The notes under the pieces were generated by a model. That model did not search any database. It saw only the letters and a list, made by a program, of their open reading frames with translations, and had not been told where the DNA came from. Made by a program: the position numbers and the translations under genes. Source: an uncultured Acidobacteriaceae bacterium (lineage in GTDB: Bacteria > Acidobacteriota > Terriglobia > Terriglobales > Acidobacteriaceae). Taken from it: a stretch of 64,000 bases of DNA. The stretch covers positions 1 through 64,000 of the forward strand of contig CALFMO010000020.1 in assembly GCA_937879855.1 (NCBI GenBank), given 5' to 3'. Positions 1-8,521 of the stretch are shown in pieces (the first letter of the stretch is position 1; the number at the start of each line of letters is the position of its first letter).

Positions 1-92
1 AGGATGCGCTCCGTCGTAGTGGTCTTACCGGCATCGATGTGGGCCATGATGCCGATATTCCTGCAACGTTCTAATGGAACTGTTCTGGGCAC
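1..92 (-). CDS. fusA: Elongation factor G, N-terminal fragment (runs off the window)
   Basis: Only the first 30 codons are present, read leftward from a GTG at 92-90. They encode a typical EF-G N-terminus, VPRTVPLERCRNIGIMAHID followed by AGKTTTTERI, which contains the G1/P-loop AHIDAGKT that binds GTP. EF-G is the cytoplasmic translocase that moves tRNA and mRNA through the ribosome. The rpsL-rpsG-fusA order is the classical str operon. GTG is chosen because the sequence right after it matches the conserved EF-G start; the next ATG lies inside the P-loop region. Confidence 0.95.
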   Translation of the reverse strand, partial: MPRTVPLERCRNIGIMAHIDAGKTTTTERI

Positions 93-166
93 GACTCTAA
101 CTCTTTCTGGGCTCCGAAATCAGCTGTCAGCTCTCAGCTGTCAGCCATCAGCTAAACGAAAACTCT

Positions 167-208
167 TGTCATCCTGAGCGGCATCTTTTGCCGCGAAGGA
201 CCTATGCA
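167..208. repeat. Dispersed GTCATCCTGAGCG repeat, copy in the fusA-rpsG spacer
   Basis: TGTCATCCTGAGCG is followed after a short variable stretch by GAAGGACCTATGCA. The same element is at 8135-8166, partly at 34599-34640, and as a variant (GTCATTCCGAGCGAAGCG) at 5222-5250. Just before it, 121-153 holds iterated CAGCTGTCAGCT sequence, also seen near 5260-5287. Confidence 0.8.
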
Positions 209-212
209 ACTC

Positions 213-683
213 TCACCATCTATAATGCGCGAACGCCTTATTGGCTTCCGCCATCCGGTGCACATCTTCTTTCTTCTTGATCGCTGCGCCTTTGCCACTG
301 GCAGCATCCAGCAATTCATTGGTCAACTTCTCGACCATTCCCTTTTCCCCGCGGCCGCGCGCATAACTGATCAGCCAACGGATCGCCAGCGACGTTCGGC
401 GATCGGCATTCACCTCGACCGGCACCTGGTAGTTCGCGCCACCCACGCGGCGGGTCTTGACCTCGAGCAGCGGCTTCGCGTTCTCGACGGCCTTCTTGAA
501 GAGTTTCAACGCTTCGTCGCCGCCCTTTTCCTGCACCTTCGCCAAAGCCTCATAGAAGATGCCCTCGGCGGTCGAGCGCTTGCCCTGCCACATCATCGAA
601 TTGATAAACTTCGTCACCAGATCCGACTGATAAACCGCATCCGCCGGAACGGTCCGCTTGGCGATATGTCCTTTACGAGGCAT
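213..683 (-). CDS. rpsG: 30S ribosomal protein S7
   Basis: The protein has 156 residues, the usual S7 length. It starts MPRKGHIAKR and contains the S7 signatures KFINSMMWQGKRSTAEGIFY and VGGANYQVPVEV. S7 binds the 3' major domain of 16S rRNA and nucleates assembly of the 30S head. It lies between rpsL (62 bp upstream) and fusA (120 bp downstream, a spacer filled with repeats), on the same strand as both. Nothing in it is unusual. Confidence 0.98.
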   Translation of the reverse strand: MPRKGHIAKRTVPADAVYQSDLVTKFINSMMWQGKRSTAEGIFYEALAKVQEKGGDEALKLFKKAVENAKPLLEVKTRRVGGANYQVPVEVNADRRTSLAIRWLISYARGRGEKGMVEKLTNELLDAASGKGAAIKKKEDVHRMAEANKAFAHYRW

Positions 684-744
684 TCAGCTTCTGGCTCCTA
701 GCTTGAGCTCACTGGCCACTGATCACGACCACTGGCCACTGTCT

Positions 745-1122
745 TTATCCCTTTTTCGGCCGCTTGGCTCCGTACTTCGAGCGTCCCTGCATGCGACCGG
801 CAACGCCGACCGCGTCCAGCGTCCCGCGAATCACGTGATAGCGCACGCCCGGCAGATCCTTCACACGGCCGCCGCGGATGAGCACAATCGAGTGCTCCTG
901 CAAGTTGTGGCCGACGCCGGGAATATACGTTGTCACTTCAATTCCGTTGGTCAGACGCACGCGCGCAACCTTGCGCAAAGCCGAGTTGGGTTTCTTTGGC
1001 GTTTGCGTATACACGCGGGTGCAAACTCCGCGCTTCTGCGGACATCCCTGCAACGCCGGGCTCGCCGTCTTGTAACGGGGCCGCTTACGGCCCTGGGCCA
1101 CCAACTGGTTAAAAGTAGGCAC
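745..1122 (-). CDS. rpsL: 30S ribosomal protein S12
   Basis: The protein has 125 residues with the invariant blocks CPQKRGVCTRVY, TPKKPNSALRKVARVRL, GHNLQEHS and GGRVKDLPGVRYH. S12 sits at the decoding centre of the 30S subunit and affects accuracy. The lysine in PKKPNSALRK that mutates in streptomycin resistance is the wild-type residue here. The start is GTG (1122-1120), chosen because AAGGAG lies 9 nt upstream and the N-terminus MPTFNQL fits the family. It is the first gene of the operon; rpoC is not upstream. Confidence 0.98.
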   Translation of the reverse strand: MPTFNQLVAQGRKRPRYKTASPALQGCPQKRGVCTRVYTQTPKKPNSALRKVARVRLTNGIEVTTYIPGVGHNLQEHSIVLIRGGRVKDLPGVRYHVIRGTLDAVGVAGRMQGRSKYGAKRPKKG

Positions 1123-1804
1123 TCTTTGGCACTCCTTAGCGGCGCAGCAACCTGCCGTTCGCGCAGGCTGCGCACAGCTCCAATTCCGTCTGTTCTAGAC
1201 GCGCATCCGTGGGCATGGCCGGCTTCACGCCAACCATTACTTCTCGCCGCGCAGCTCCGTTAACGCAAGCTAGCGCCAGAGAGATTCTGGATTCCTGGTC
1301 AGACTTTCGCTGCCGACGGTGGCGCCCGGCCAAAACCGCGGGGGCACTCCGTTTCGTCAGCCTTGCCCTGCATATCCTTCCACAATAGGGCAGAAGGCGC
1401 CGCAGGAACGTTTCAGCGAGGAAAGTTTCCGAACCCGAACTTCATCCGGAAACGTCTTTCTCAATAGCTTCTCTGCAAATCCTCTACAGACACAACTAGA
1501 ACTCGCAGCACACAGCAAGCCTGGATGTACTCGCGGAACCAAACTAATATAACAAGTGCGCGCGAACATCGTCAACCCGTCATTTCGCATCCCAATCATC
1601 GGACGATTGGAATCTTTCGGCTTTCTGCTCGATACGTTGTTGGTGCACTATTCTGCGTAATTCGAATTGCACTACCTTCGAGATCGCGCGGCGCTTGCTG
1701 ATTCCACTTCCAGCCTCTACACTACAAGTTTTCCAATTCATTCGATAGTTCGCCCGGCGTGTTTCGGGAAACGCGGAGCCGGAGCAATGTTTGACGAGGG
1801 GTGC
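1123..1804. other. Intergenic region between divergent rpsL and the lipoprotein gene
   Basis: About 680 bp without a convincing gene; the frames here lack recognisable protein features. It holds a candidate promoter for the str operon (1546-1575, minus strand). An imperfect GC-rich hairpin (about 1141-1175) lies just upstream of the rpsL ribosome-binding site in the long leader. Confidence 0.6.
1546..1575 (-). promoter_or_regulatory. Candidate sigma-70 promoter of the rpsL-rpsG-fusA operon
   Basis: On the minus strand TTGACG (1575-1570) and TATATT (1551-1546) are separated by 18 bp. This is the best -35/-10 pair in the region and points toward rpsL. It would give a leader of roughly 415 nt, so a nearer promoter is not excluded. 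Confidence 0.4.
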
Positions 1805-4318
1805 ATGGGTAGGTTGCGTTCGAGACTGTTGCCGTGGGCGGTGGCAATCCTTTCTCTATGGTGCATCAGCGGCTGTGGCGGGGGCGCCAAAGCGGGCCCT
1901 CCGCTTTTTCCTGGGCAAATTACTCTTTCGCCCAGCAACAATATCTCCGTACTTCTCGGTTCCACCTTTAATTTCACGGCCTCGGCCCATACCGTCTCGA
2001 ATACAAACCTCGCTGTCCCGATTACTTTTACATCCACCGATACATCGGTTCTGAACGTCGCACCCAACGGCGTCGCTTGTGCCGGACACTGGGACATCGC
2101 TTTTACCACCTGCACCCCGGGAGGTACCGGAGTAGTCAAGGTGACCGCCTCTGCCCTCGGCCAGTCCAGCATTCCCACCTACGTGTTCGTTCACCCGCCG
2201 ATCGACAACATCACCGTCACCGGGGTCCTGCTGAATAACGTCCCCGTCCAGGAGCCTTGCCTTTCCCAAAGTCAGACGATGACAGTCGAGGCCCACGCCT
2301 TTAGCCAGGGGTCCGACATCACGTCGTCCGTAGGTCCTTTTACCTGGTCGGCTGACAACCTCTCTGTGGTAACCGTGACCCCCCTGATTAACATTGCCTT
2401 CAACTTTCCTACGAACCAGGCCACGGCGAAGGCACTCACTCCGGGGTTGGCACACGTTATCGCCACTGCCAGCGGAGTTTCCAGCACGTCGTTCCAGCAG
2501 CCGGTATATAAAAATTCACAAGGAACTTCCCCGACCCTCGATTTTTTTGAGACTTGCCCCATTCAGAGCATCACCCTCGAGGTGGGCGCAGCGGGATCTC
2601 AGCAAACTAGCCAAACCACATTCGTCGCTTCCAAAGGAACGACCACGCTGAACGCGACCGCGGTCTTGACCGACGTGATGGGCAACACTTCCTTGCCCAA
2701 CACCTTTAGCGGAGTCGTGCTCAGCAAAATTCCTTTGACTTGGAGCGCCTCCCAACCGACGGTATTGGGTGCCCCCTCCAACTGCACTGAATCGTGTACG
2801 CTGTCGGCCCCCCTGGCGGGATCAGGTTCCGTCACGGCCTCGTGCACGCCGCCAACCTGCAACGTCGGCTTCCCTTTCGTCCCCGCATCGCTGTCCACGC
2901 CCGCCGACATAGCCACCTGCACGCAGTTCTTTAAAGCTCAATCTGCTGCGCCACCTGGCTTCAATTGCGAGCAACTCATACCCGTTCCCGTTTACGCTAC
3001 GCCTCTCCAGCCTGCCACTGTTGTGGGAATCCAGCCTGCCACCGTCGTCGGAAATGGTGCAATCTCGGGCCTGATCACGGGTTCCCCCACCCCTGCCTCC
3101 CTGCTTGCAACCAGCACAGGATGCGCTCAGCTTCCTCCGTCAACCTGCACCACCTCGATGTACAGTCTCTCGACTGGCCGACAGTCAACGGGGCCGGAAA
3201 ATGCCATCAACACTTCGCCAAACTCGCTGCTCTTTGATCCCGCAGGCGACCGGGCCTTCATGGGAAGCAACTTCGGGGCGCTGCTGATCAATCCTGCCAA
3301 CTTCGGCTCTGGACCTTTCGCCACAATCGGCACGGTCACGGGAAAAGTGCTGGCCAGTTCCAACAACGGAAGTTTGGCGGTTTACTCCGACACACTGCAC
3401 ACTCCAAATCAGGTTTATATCGTCAACGCCGCCAGTACCACTTCTCAGTCGGCCACCCCTTTGAGTATCCCTCAAGCGGTAGCCGCGGCGTTTTCGCCCG
3501 ATGGCCTGAAGGCTTTTATCTTCGGAAACGGCGGCAGCTCGCTTTACATCTATTCCCCGCTGCAAGCTTTGCAGGGACCGATTCCGTTATCCGGGCCGAC
3601 TAATGACAACACGGTAGGCTTTTCACCCAATGGCGCATTCGCCTTTGTGGCAGAATCCGCCGCCAATGGCGGTTCGGCCAATTTCACCGCGTTCAACACC
3701 TGTAACGATCAAGTTGTCACGCCTTCCCTGCCCTTGCCTGCCGATCCTTTATTCATGCGGATACTGCCGGGATTGCACCTCGAAGGAACGGACTCTTTCG
3801 GCCACAGCATCCCTGACGGAACCCACGTGTTCGTCCTGGATGCGACCGGCTTCGACATCATTACAGCCACCATTACCCCGCCCGCAACCGGAACCCTATG
3901 TCCTCAGACCCTGACCTTTATCAGCAATGACCCCACCCGCTTGGCGCAACGCGTCGAACTCAGCCAGGGAACTCTTCAGCCAATCAATTTCTTCCCCTCC
4001 GCCGATGGCACCCAGCTTTACGTGGTAGCCGCCGGACACGCCAGCATTCTCGTCTACGACTTCAGCGTCGGGTCAGTCACCAGCGGCATCGAACTCCAGG
4101 GCAACGCGACTCCCGTCAGTGCCGACATAAGCCCGGACGCTGGCACCATCATCGTTGCCGGTAGCGATGGTCTTCTCCACGAAGTCAGCACCGGCCTCGG
4201 GGGCAGCGACCAATTCCAACTCTCATTCCCCAACATCCCCGACTACCTAAACCCTTTCTGCGCAATAACCACGCCGCAGAACCCCTGCACCCTGAACCTG
4301 GTAGTAGCCAGACCATAA
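1805..4318 (+). CDS. Lipoprotein with Ig-like domains and a C-terminal beta-propeller-like region
   Basis: I place the start at the ATG at 1805, preceded by GAGGGG. The frame opens further upstream, but only this start gives a clean lipoprotein signal, MGRLRSRLLPWAVAILSLWC with the lipobox ISGC, followed by a glycine-rich stretch. The N-terminal half has repeated Ig/Big-like strand patterns (VPITFTSTDTSVLNVAPNG, PLTWSASQPTVLGAP). The C-terminal half has propeller-like blades with FSPDGLKAFIFG and FSPNGAFAFVAE. The mature protein is about 838 residues, predicted on the cell surface or in the periplasm. Substrate and partner are unknown. Similar lipoproteins are common in Acidobacteria; another lies at 40181-42238. 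Confidence 0.85.
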   Translation: MGRLRSRLLPWAVAILSLWCISGCGGGAKAGPPLFPGQITLSPSNNISVLLGSTFNFTASAHTVSNTNLAVPITFTSTDTSVLNVAPNGVACAGHWDIAFTTCTPGGTGVVKVTASALGQSSIPTYVFVHPPIDNITVTGVLLNNVPVQEPCLSQSQTMTVEAHAFSQGSDITSSVGPFTWSADNLSVVTVTPLINIAFNFPTNQATAKALTPGLAHVIATASGVSSTSFQQPVYKNSQGTSPTLDFFETCPIQSITLEVGAAGSQQTSQTTFVASKGTTTLNATAVLTDVMGNTSLPNTFSGVVLSKIPLTWSASQPTVLGAPSNCTESCTLSAPLAGSGSVTASCTPPTCNVGFPFVPASLSTPADIATCTQFFKAQSAAPPGFNCEQLIPVPVYATPLQPATVVGIQPATVVGNGAISGLITGSPTPASLLATSTGCAQLPPSTCTTSMYSLSTGRQSTGPENAINTSPNSLLFDPAGDRAFMGSNFGALLINPANFGSGPFATIGTVTGKVLASSNNGSLAVYSDTLHTPNQVYIVNAASTTSQSATPLSIPQAVAAAFSPDGLKAFIFGNGGSSLYIYSPLQALQGPIPLSGPTNDNTVGFSPNGAFAFVAESAANGGSANFTAFNTCNDQVVTPSLPLPADPLFMRILPGLHLEGTDSFGHSIPDGTHVFVLDATGFDIITATITPPATGTLCPQTLTFISNDPTRLAQRVELSQGTLQPINFFPSADGTQLYVVAAGHASILVYDFSVGSVTSGIELQGNATPVSADISPDAGTIIVAGSDGLLHEVSTGLGGSDQFQLSFPNIPDYLNPFCAITTPQNPCTLNLVVARP

Positions 4319-4356
4319 AGGAGTTTTCAAGTTACCTGACCGCCACCGCGCGAAAT

Positions 4357-4404
4357 GTAGCGCCGGCACCCTGCCGGCTGTCGCGAGGGCACCCTGCCCT
4401 CGCA
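4357..4404. repeat. Double-hairpin palindromic repeat (GTAGCGCCGGC family)
   Basis: Two adjacent inverted repeats: GCCGGC-ACCCT-GCCGGC and GCGAGGGC-ACCCT-GCCCTCGC. The same composite is at 55537-55586 in opposite orientation, and a degenerate relative lies near 16667-16760. It is in the spacer between the convergent lipoprotein gene and nusB. Confidence 0.8.
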
Positions 4405-4541
4405 CTCGGCGCAAAGATGCAGCGGTCTCATTTTTTGATTTAGATTTTAGGAAGCACCACCGACGACCTCTTAGGTGATTGTGAGAAGAAAAGACTCGAA
4501 AAGAAGAACTGGCCACTGATCACTGCACACTGCACGCTGCC

Positions 4542-4961
4542 CTACTGGCAACTGCCCGCCAATTCCTTCCCCACGCTATCCAGCACGCCATTCACGAAGT
4601 GCACCGACTCCGGACTGGAAAACTTCCGCGCAATTTCCAGCGCTTCATTAATCACCACCGCCCGCGGAGTCTCCGGATAAGCCATCATCTCCGCCACCGC
4701 CGCGCGCAGCAGATTGCGATCCACCGCCGCCATACGCTCCATCCGCCAGTGCTCCGCGTGCCGCTCAATCAGCCCGTCGATCTCGCCCCCGCGATCGGTC
4801 GCCACGCGAAACAGATCGTCGGCAAATCCCCGCACCTCCGCGCTCGCCGTCCCATGCTCCGCCCAAAACGTTCGCCGCACCTGCTCCACGTCCTGCTTCC
4901 CCATGTCCGATTGAAACAACATCTGCAGCGCCATTTCCCGAGATTTGCGGCGAGTCCCCAT
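4542..4961 (-). CDS. nusB: Transcription antitermination factor NusB
   Basis: The protein has 139 residues, normal for NusB. It begins MGTRRKSREMALQMLFQSDM and contains the conserved block MERMAAVDRNLLRAAVAEMM and the C-terminal pattern ETPRAVVINEALEIARKFS. NusB is an all-helical RNA-binding protein that, with S10 (NusE), binds boxA RNA and suppresses termination in rRNA operons. It lies downstream of ribH on the same strand, the usual ribH-nusB order. The 162-bp gap is unusually long for this pair and is filled with dispersed repeats. Confidence 0.95.
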   Translation of the reverse strand: MGTRRKSREMALQMLFQSDMGKQDVEQVRRTFWAEHGTASAEVRGFADDLFRVATDRGGEIDGLIERHAEHWRMERMAAVDRNLLRAAVAEMMAYPETPRAVVINEALEIARKFSSPESVHFVNGVLDSVGKELAGSCQ

Positions 4962-5123
4962 AAGCAGTGGCTAGTGGTCAGTTTACGGTAGGAGTTTACT
5001 GCAGGAGAGAATTATTTAAATCATGTGGTCTTACCCGCCATTGTCATGCTGAGCGCAGTCGATCGTTGCGAAGCGAATGATCGACGCAGTCGAAGCATCC
5101 CTACCTGCAATCCGCCCTTCTTG

Positions 5124-5828
5124 TCATTTCGATTTGTGAGGCGTGCCACCCCGCGCTCTCATTTTGTCATTCTGCGGTTTGATTTTTCCATTTTGACTTC
5201 TGACTTTTGCACTCTGACTTCTGTCATTCCGAGCGAAGCGAGGAATCTGCTTCCCGCTGACAGCTGACGGCTGAGAGCTGACAGCTTGCTTCAGCGACGC
5301 CATCTCCACCGCCGCCAGCGCCGCCTCAAACCCTTTGTTCCCCATCTTCAGTCCGGCCCGATCGATCGCCTGCTGCAGCGTGTCGCAAGTCAGCACGCCA
5401 AACGCATGCGGCACACCAGTCTCCTGCGCCGACTGACCAATCCCCCGCGTGACTTCATTCACGATCACGTCGTAATGCGCCGTATCCCCGCGCAGCAAAC
5501 ATCCCAGGCAAATGATGGCGTCATACTTCCTAGTAAGCGCCAAAGTCCGCGCCCCCAATGGAATCTCAAACGCTCCCGGCACCCGCGCAATCGCAATATC
5601 TTCGCGCCGCGCCCCACTTCGCAGCAGCCCATCGCATGCACTCTGCAAAAGCCGCTCCGTAATAAACGCATTGAACCGCGCCACCACAATAGCGAACTGC
5701 TTCCCGCGAGCGTCCAGCGTACCCTCCACAGCCGGAAACTCCGCCTTAGGCACAGCCTCAACCTTCAATGTGATTCTCTCCTCTGTGACCTCTGCGCCCT
5801 CTGTGGTGAAACTTTTCTCGATCGTCAA
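5124..5828 (-). CDS. ribH: 6,7-dimethyl-8-ribityllumazine synthase with repeat-derived ends
   Basis: RibH condenses 5-amino-6-ribitylamino-uracil with 3,4-dihydroxy-2-butanone 4-phosphate, the penultimate riboflavin step. The core, about residues 40-183, carries ARFNAFITERLL, VPGAFEIPLGAR, CLLRGDTAHYDVI (substrate-binding H) and TCDTLQQA. The frame is 234 residues against about 155 for the family. The extra C-terminus (QIPRFARND and onward) is translated from a dispersed repeat at 5222-5250. The N-terminus FTTEGAEVTEE also comes from a repeat-like motif. The native start may be the TTG at 5768, with AGGAG 9 nt upstream. Same strand as nusB. Confidence 0.93.
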   Translation of the reverse strand: MTIEKSFTTEGAEVTEERITLKVEAVPKAEFPAVEGTLDARGKQFAIVVARFNAFITERLLQSACDGLLRSGARREDIAIARVPGAFEIPLGARTLALTRKYDAIICLGCLLRGDTAHYDVIVNEVTRGIGQSAQETGVPHAFGVLTCDTLQQAIDRAGLKMGNKGFEAALAAVEMASLKQAVSSQPSAVSGKQIPRFARNDRSQSAKVRSQNGKIKPQNDKMRARGGTPHKSK

Positions 5829-5883
5829 ATCCGAGGCTTAAGTCAAATCTGACTTCTAAAATCTGACTTCTGCAATCTGCTTC

Positions 5884-6666
5884 TTACTTCCCCTTAAACT
5901 GTGCTGCCCGCTTCTCCAAAAACGCCGTAGTCCCCTCGGTCTTATCCTCAGTAGCGCAGCAAACGCCAAACAAGGTCGCCTCCAGATAAAGCCCCTCAGC
6001 CAATGTCATCTCCATCCCTTTATTGACGGCCTCCATCGCATACTGCACCGCCAGCGGAGCATTCGCAATGATCTTCGCCGCAATGGCCTCCGCTCGCGGA
6101 ATCAATCCCCCCGGCGGAGTCACTTCGTTCACCAGCCCAATGCGATAGGCCTCCTGCGCCGTGATCATCTCTCCCGACAGCACCATCTGCATCGCCAGGC
6201 CCTTGCCCACCAGCCGCGGCAGCCGCTGCGTCCCGCCATATCCAGGAATGATCCCCAGCTTCACTTCTGGTTGCCCCAGCTTCGCATTCTCGCTGGCCAG
6301 CCGCATGGTGCAAGCCATCGCAATCTCGCAGCCGCCGCCGAGCGCAAATCCATTGATGCAAGCGATCACCGGCTTTCCCAAATTCTCAATCAGGTTGAGG
6401 ACGTTCTGCCCGCGATGCGTATACTCCTTCCCCGAGACGGCATCATGCTTGGCGAGTTCGCTGATGTCGGCCCCGGCAATAAACGCCTTCTCGCCAGCAC
6501 CCGTAAAGATGACGACGCGAATCGCTTTGTCATTCTTGATGTCGTGAAACGCCGCGCGCAACTCCTCCATGGTCGCCATGTTGAGCGCGTTGAGCACCTT
6601 CGGCCGGTTGACGGTGACATAAGCGATCGCGTTTTTCTTTTCCAGAAGTATGTTTTCGTAGTTCAT
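5884..6666 (-). CDS. Enoyl-CoA hydratase / crotonase
   Basis: A 260-residue crotonase-fold protein that hydrates trans-2-enoyl-CoA to 3-hydroxyacyl-CoA. The oxyanion-hole segments are AFIAGADISEL and NGFALGGGCEIAMAC. The two catalytic glutamates fit Glu114 (GGGCE) and Glu134 (LGQPE), 20 residues apart as in characterised hydratases, followed by GIIPGYGGTQRLPRL. Nearby on the same strand are 3-hydroxybutyryl-CoA dehydrogenase (7215-8108) and thiolase (8522-9727). Together they cover acetoacetyl-CoA to crotonyl-CoA, working either in butyrate-type synthesis or short-chain beta-oxidation. The exact chain length cannot be read from sequence. Confidence 0.93.
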   Translation of the reverse strand: MNYENILLEKKNAIAYVTVNRPKVLNALNMATMEELRAAFHDIKNDKAIRVVIFTGAGEKAFIAGADISELAKHDAVSGKEYTHRGQNVLNLIENLGKPVIACINGFALGGGCEIAMACTMRLASENAKLGQPEVKLGIIPGYGGTQRLPRLVGKGLAMQMVLSGEMITAQEAYRIGLVNEVTPPGGLIPRAEAIAAKIIANAPLAVQYAMEAVNKGMEMTLAEGLYLEATLFGVCCATEDKTEGTTAFLEKRAAQFKGK

Positions 6667-6680
6667 GAGAATCGATGTTC

Positions 6681-7205
6681 TTATGGCGTGATGATCAAAA
6701 CTAAGCGATTGGACTGAATAGCGCGCTTGCTCACCTGAGGGAACTTGCGCAGTATTCGCACCGAATATTGTCCCGGAGCGGTGAAATCGTAGAAGTAACT
6801 CAGTTCGATGGTATCGCGTCCTTGCTGTCCTGGCTTTAGTCTTACCGAAATATTCCTAAAAATGAAAATTTCACCGTCAGTGTGCCTTTTTATATCGCGC
6901 AAGTGCTCACTTTCATGCACTGGCCTTCCGGAGGCATCCCGCACGTCCATCTCATAGTCCCATCCGGGGTTCGTTAACGCAAAATCAACCTCGCGTTTTG
7001 TGTTGTTGGTCATCACCACTAAGAGTCGAATCGTGGCTCCCAGCTTCCATACCGCGACTCCCGGCCGATAAGAATCATTCGCCGGAATACGTTCCACGGA
7101 AAATCGAGCTTTTGCTGCATGGGCAACTCCGGGGAAGGCCAATAGCACCGACATCGCGATTAGCGCCGTAAGAATCGATCGAGACCAGAGATGCGGGCTC
7201 AACAT
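6681..7205 (-). CDS. Secreted protein of unknown function, predicted beta-sandwich
   Basis: A 174-residue protein with a clear signal peptide (LIAMSVLLAFPGVAHA, cleavage near residue 31). The rest looks all-beta: FSVERIPANDSYRPGVAVWK, IRLLVVMTNNTKREVDFALT, TIELSYFYDFTAPGQYSVRI. The pattern of a regular strand-rich domain ending in a GxYxVRI strand resembles small Ig-like extracellular domains, but no family is assigned. It sits between the crotonase and hydroxybutyryl-CoA dehydrogenase genes with short gaps (14 and 9 bp), so it is probably co-transcribed without an obvious metabolic role. Confidence 0.75.
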   Translation of the reverse strand: MLSPHLWSRSILTALIAMSVLLAFPGVAHAAKARFSVERIPANDSYRPGVAVWKLGATIRLLVVMTNNTKREVDFALTNPGWDYEMDVRDASGRPVHESEHLRDIKRHTDGEIFIFRNISVRLKPGQQGRDTIELSYFYDFTAPGQYSVRILRKFPQVSKRAIQSNRLVLIITP

Positions 7206-7214
7206 CCTGCAATC

Positions 7215-8108
7215 CTACAGCTTGTTCGCCTTCGGCTTCTCCGGGTCCGAGTAATCATAAAACCCGCGCCCTGACTTCCGCCCGTACCACCCCGCCATCA
7301 CCAACCGCTTCAGCAGCGGAGGTGACGCAAACCGCCGCTCCTTGAATTCGTCATACATCACATGCGTGATGTAGTAAGTCGTATCCAGCCCGACAAAATC
7401 CAGCAGCGTAAATGGCCCCATCGGATACCCGCACCCCAGCTTCATCGCGTTATCGATATCCTCAATCGAGCCCACGCCTTCTTCATACGCCCGAATCGCA
7501 TCCAACAAATAAGGCACCAGCAACCGGTTCACGATGAATCCCGTCTTGTCCGACGTTCGCACCGGAACCTTGCCCAGCTTCTTCGCAAACTCGTAAGCTG
7601 TCTCGTAAACGTCATCCGCGGTCGCGATCGTCCGCACCACCTCCACCAACTTCATCAGCGGCACCGGATTAAAAAAGTGCAGCCCGATAAACCGCTCCGG
7701 CCGCTTCACCGCCGTCAAAAGCTCGGTCACCGAAATCGAAGAAGTATTCGAAGCGAAAACCGCCTCCTTCTTCACGATGCCATCAATCGACGCATACATC
7801 TTCTTCTTCTCGTCCACATTCTCGATGATGGCCTCAATCACAACGTCGCAATCCGCCAGGTCGGGCTTGTTGGTCGTGCCCCGAAGCCGCGCCCGCGCCG
7901 CATCTTTCTGTTGCCCCGTTATTCCGCCCTTCTCCACCGGACGCTCCGCAAACTTCGCCAGAGACTTCTCAATTCCCGCAAATCCCTTGTCGAGAAATTT
8001 CTGTTCCACTTCGAGCACAGTCACATCAAATCCAGCCATCGCGCAGACCTGAGCAATGCCCGATCCCATCAGCCCGCAACCGAGAACTCCTACTTTCTTA
8101 ATTTCCAT
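7215..8108 (-). CDS. hbd: 3-hydroxybutyryl-CoA dehydrogenase
   Basis: A 297-residue NAD(P)-dependent short-chain 3-hydroxyacyl-CoA dehydrogenase. The N-terminal Rossmann motif is GVLGCGLMGSGIAQ (GxGxxG at 10-15), followed by an acidic residue in VLEVE. The catalytic His is in GLHFFNPVPLMKLVEVV, and the segment KTGFIVNRLLVPYL is typical of the C-terminal domain. It interconverts acetoacetyl-CoA and 3-hydroxybutyryl-CoA. The ATG at 8108 follows GAGGAAG with good spacing. It pairs functionally with the neighbouring crotonase and thiolase. Confidence 0.94.
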   Translation of the reverse strand: MEIKKVGVLGCGLMGSGIAQVCAMAGFDVTVLEVEQKFLDKGFAGIEKSLAKFAERPVEKGGITGQQKDAARARLRGTTNKPDLADCDVVIEAIIENVDEKKKMYASIDGIVKKEAVFASNTSSISVTELLTAVKRPERFIGLHFFNPVPLMKLVEVVRTIATADDVYETAYEFAKKLGKVPVRTSDKTGFIVNRLLVPYLLDAIRAYEEGVGSIEDIDNAMKLGCGYPMGPFTLLDFVGLDTTYYITHVMYDEFKERRFASPPLLKRLVMAGWYGRKSGRGFYDYSDPEKPKANKL

Positions 8109-8134
8109 AATTGCTTCCTCAAAAAATTGGGCCT

Positions 8135-8166
8135 TGTCATCCTGAGCGAAGCGAAGGACCTATGCA
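8135..8166. repeat. Dispersed GTCATCCTGAGCG repeat upstream of hbd
   Basis: Reads TGTCATCCTGAGCGAAGCG then AAGGACCTATGCA, closely matching 167-208. It lies between hbd and the small membrane protein gene. Confidence 0.85.
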
Positions 8167-8194
8167 GTTCGCTTTCACCAACAACTGTTGGAAC

Positions 8195-8473
8195 TCATAA
8201 ATCTGAGTCAATTCGCTTCAGAGGCCCCCACTTGCCGAGCGAGAACCACACCGCAAGGCCAAATGGAACTGCTAAGAACAGCAAGGTCGCTGCCAATGCC
8301 ACCAATTGGCCCTCGAAACCGGTTCCTAAAATGAGCACAGCTGGCCATATGAAATTGCGGCAAGCATGGTCGCCTCCGAAATCGCAGATTACCGCTCCAA
8401 GCCCAACACTCAGCAACAAACCGAGGAGGCTCGTGACACAAAAACGAAGTCCAGACTTAAGACGGTTTGACAT
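8195..8473 (-). CDS. Small membrane protein of unknown function
   Basis: A 92-residue protein with two or three hydrophobic segments: SLLGLLLSVGLGAVI, NFIWPAVLILGTGF and LVALAATLLFLAVPFGLAVW. It starts with a short basic N-terminus (MSNRLKSGLR), which suggests cytoplasmic N-terminal placement. No family is recognised. It lies between thiolase and hbd on the same strand. Coding potential is supported by hydrophobic organisation and length, but not by homology. Confidence 0.6.
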   Translation of the reverse strand: MSNRLKSGLRFCVTSLLGLLLSVGLGAVICDFGGDHACRNFIWPAVLILGTGFEGQLVALAATLLFLAVPFGLAVWFSLGKWGPLKRIDSDL

Positions 8474-8521
8474 GACATTTAAAATGCGACCTCGTATCGC
8501 TTGATCCGTGAAAATCCGTGG

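Noticed and set aside
5025..5267. Plus-strand frame through the nusB-ribH spacer
   Set aside because: Consists of translated dispersed repeats and overlaps the ribH tail; no coding signal of its own.
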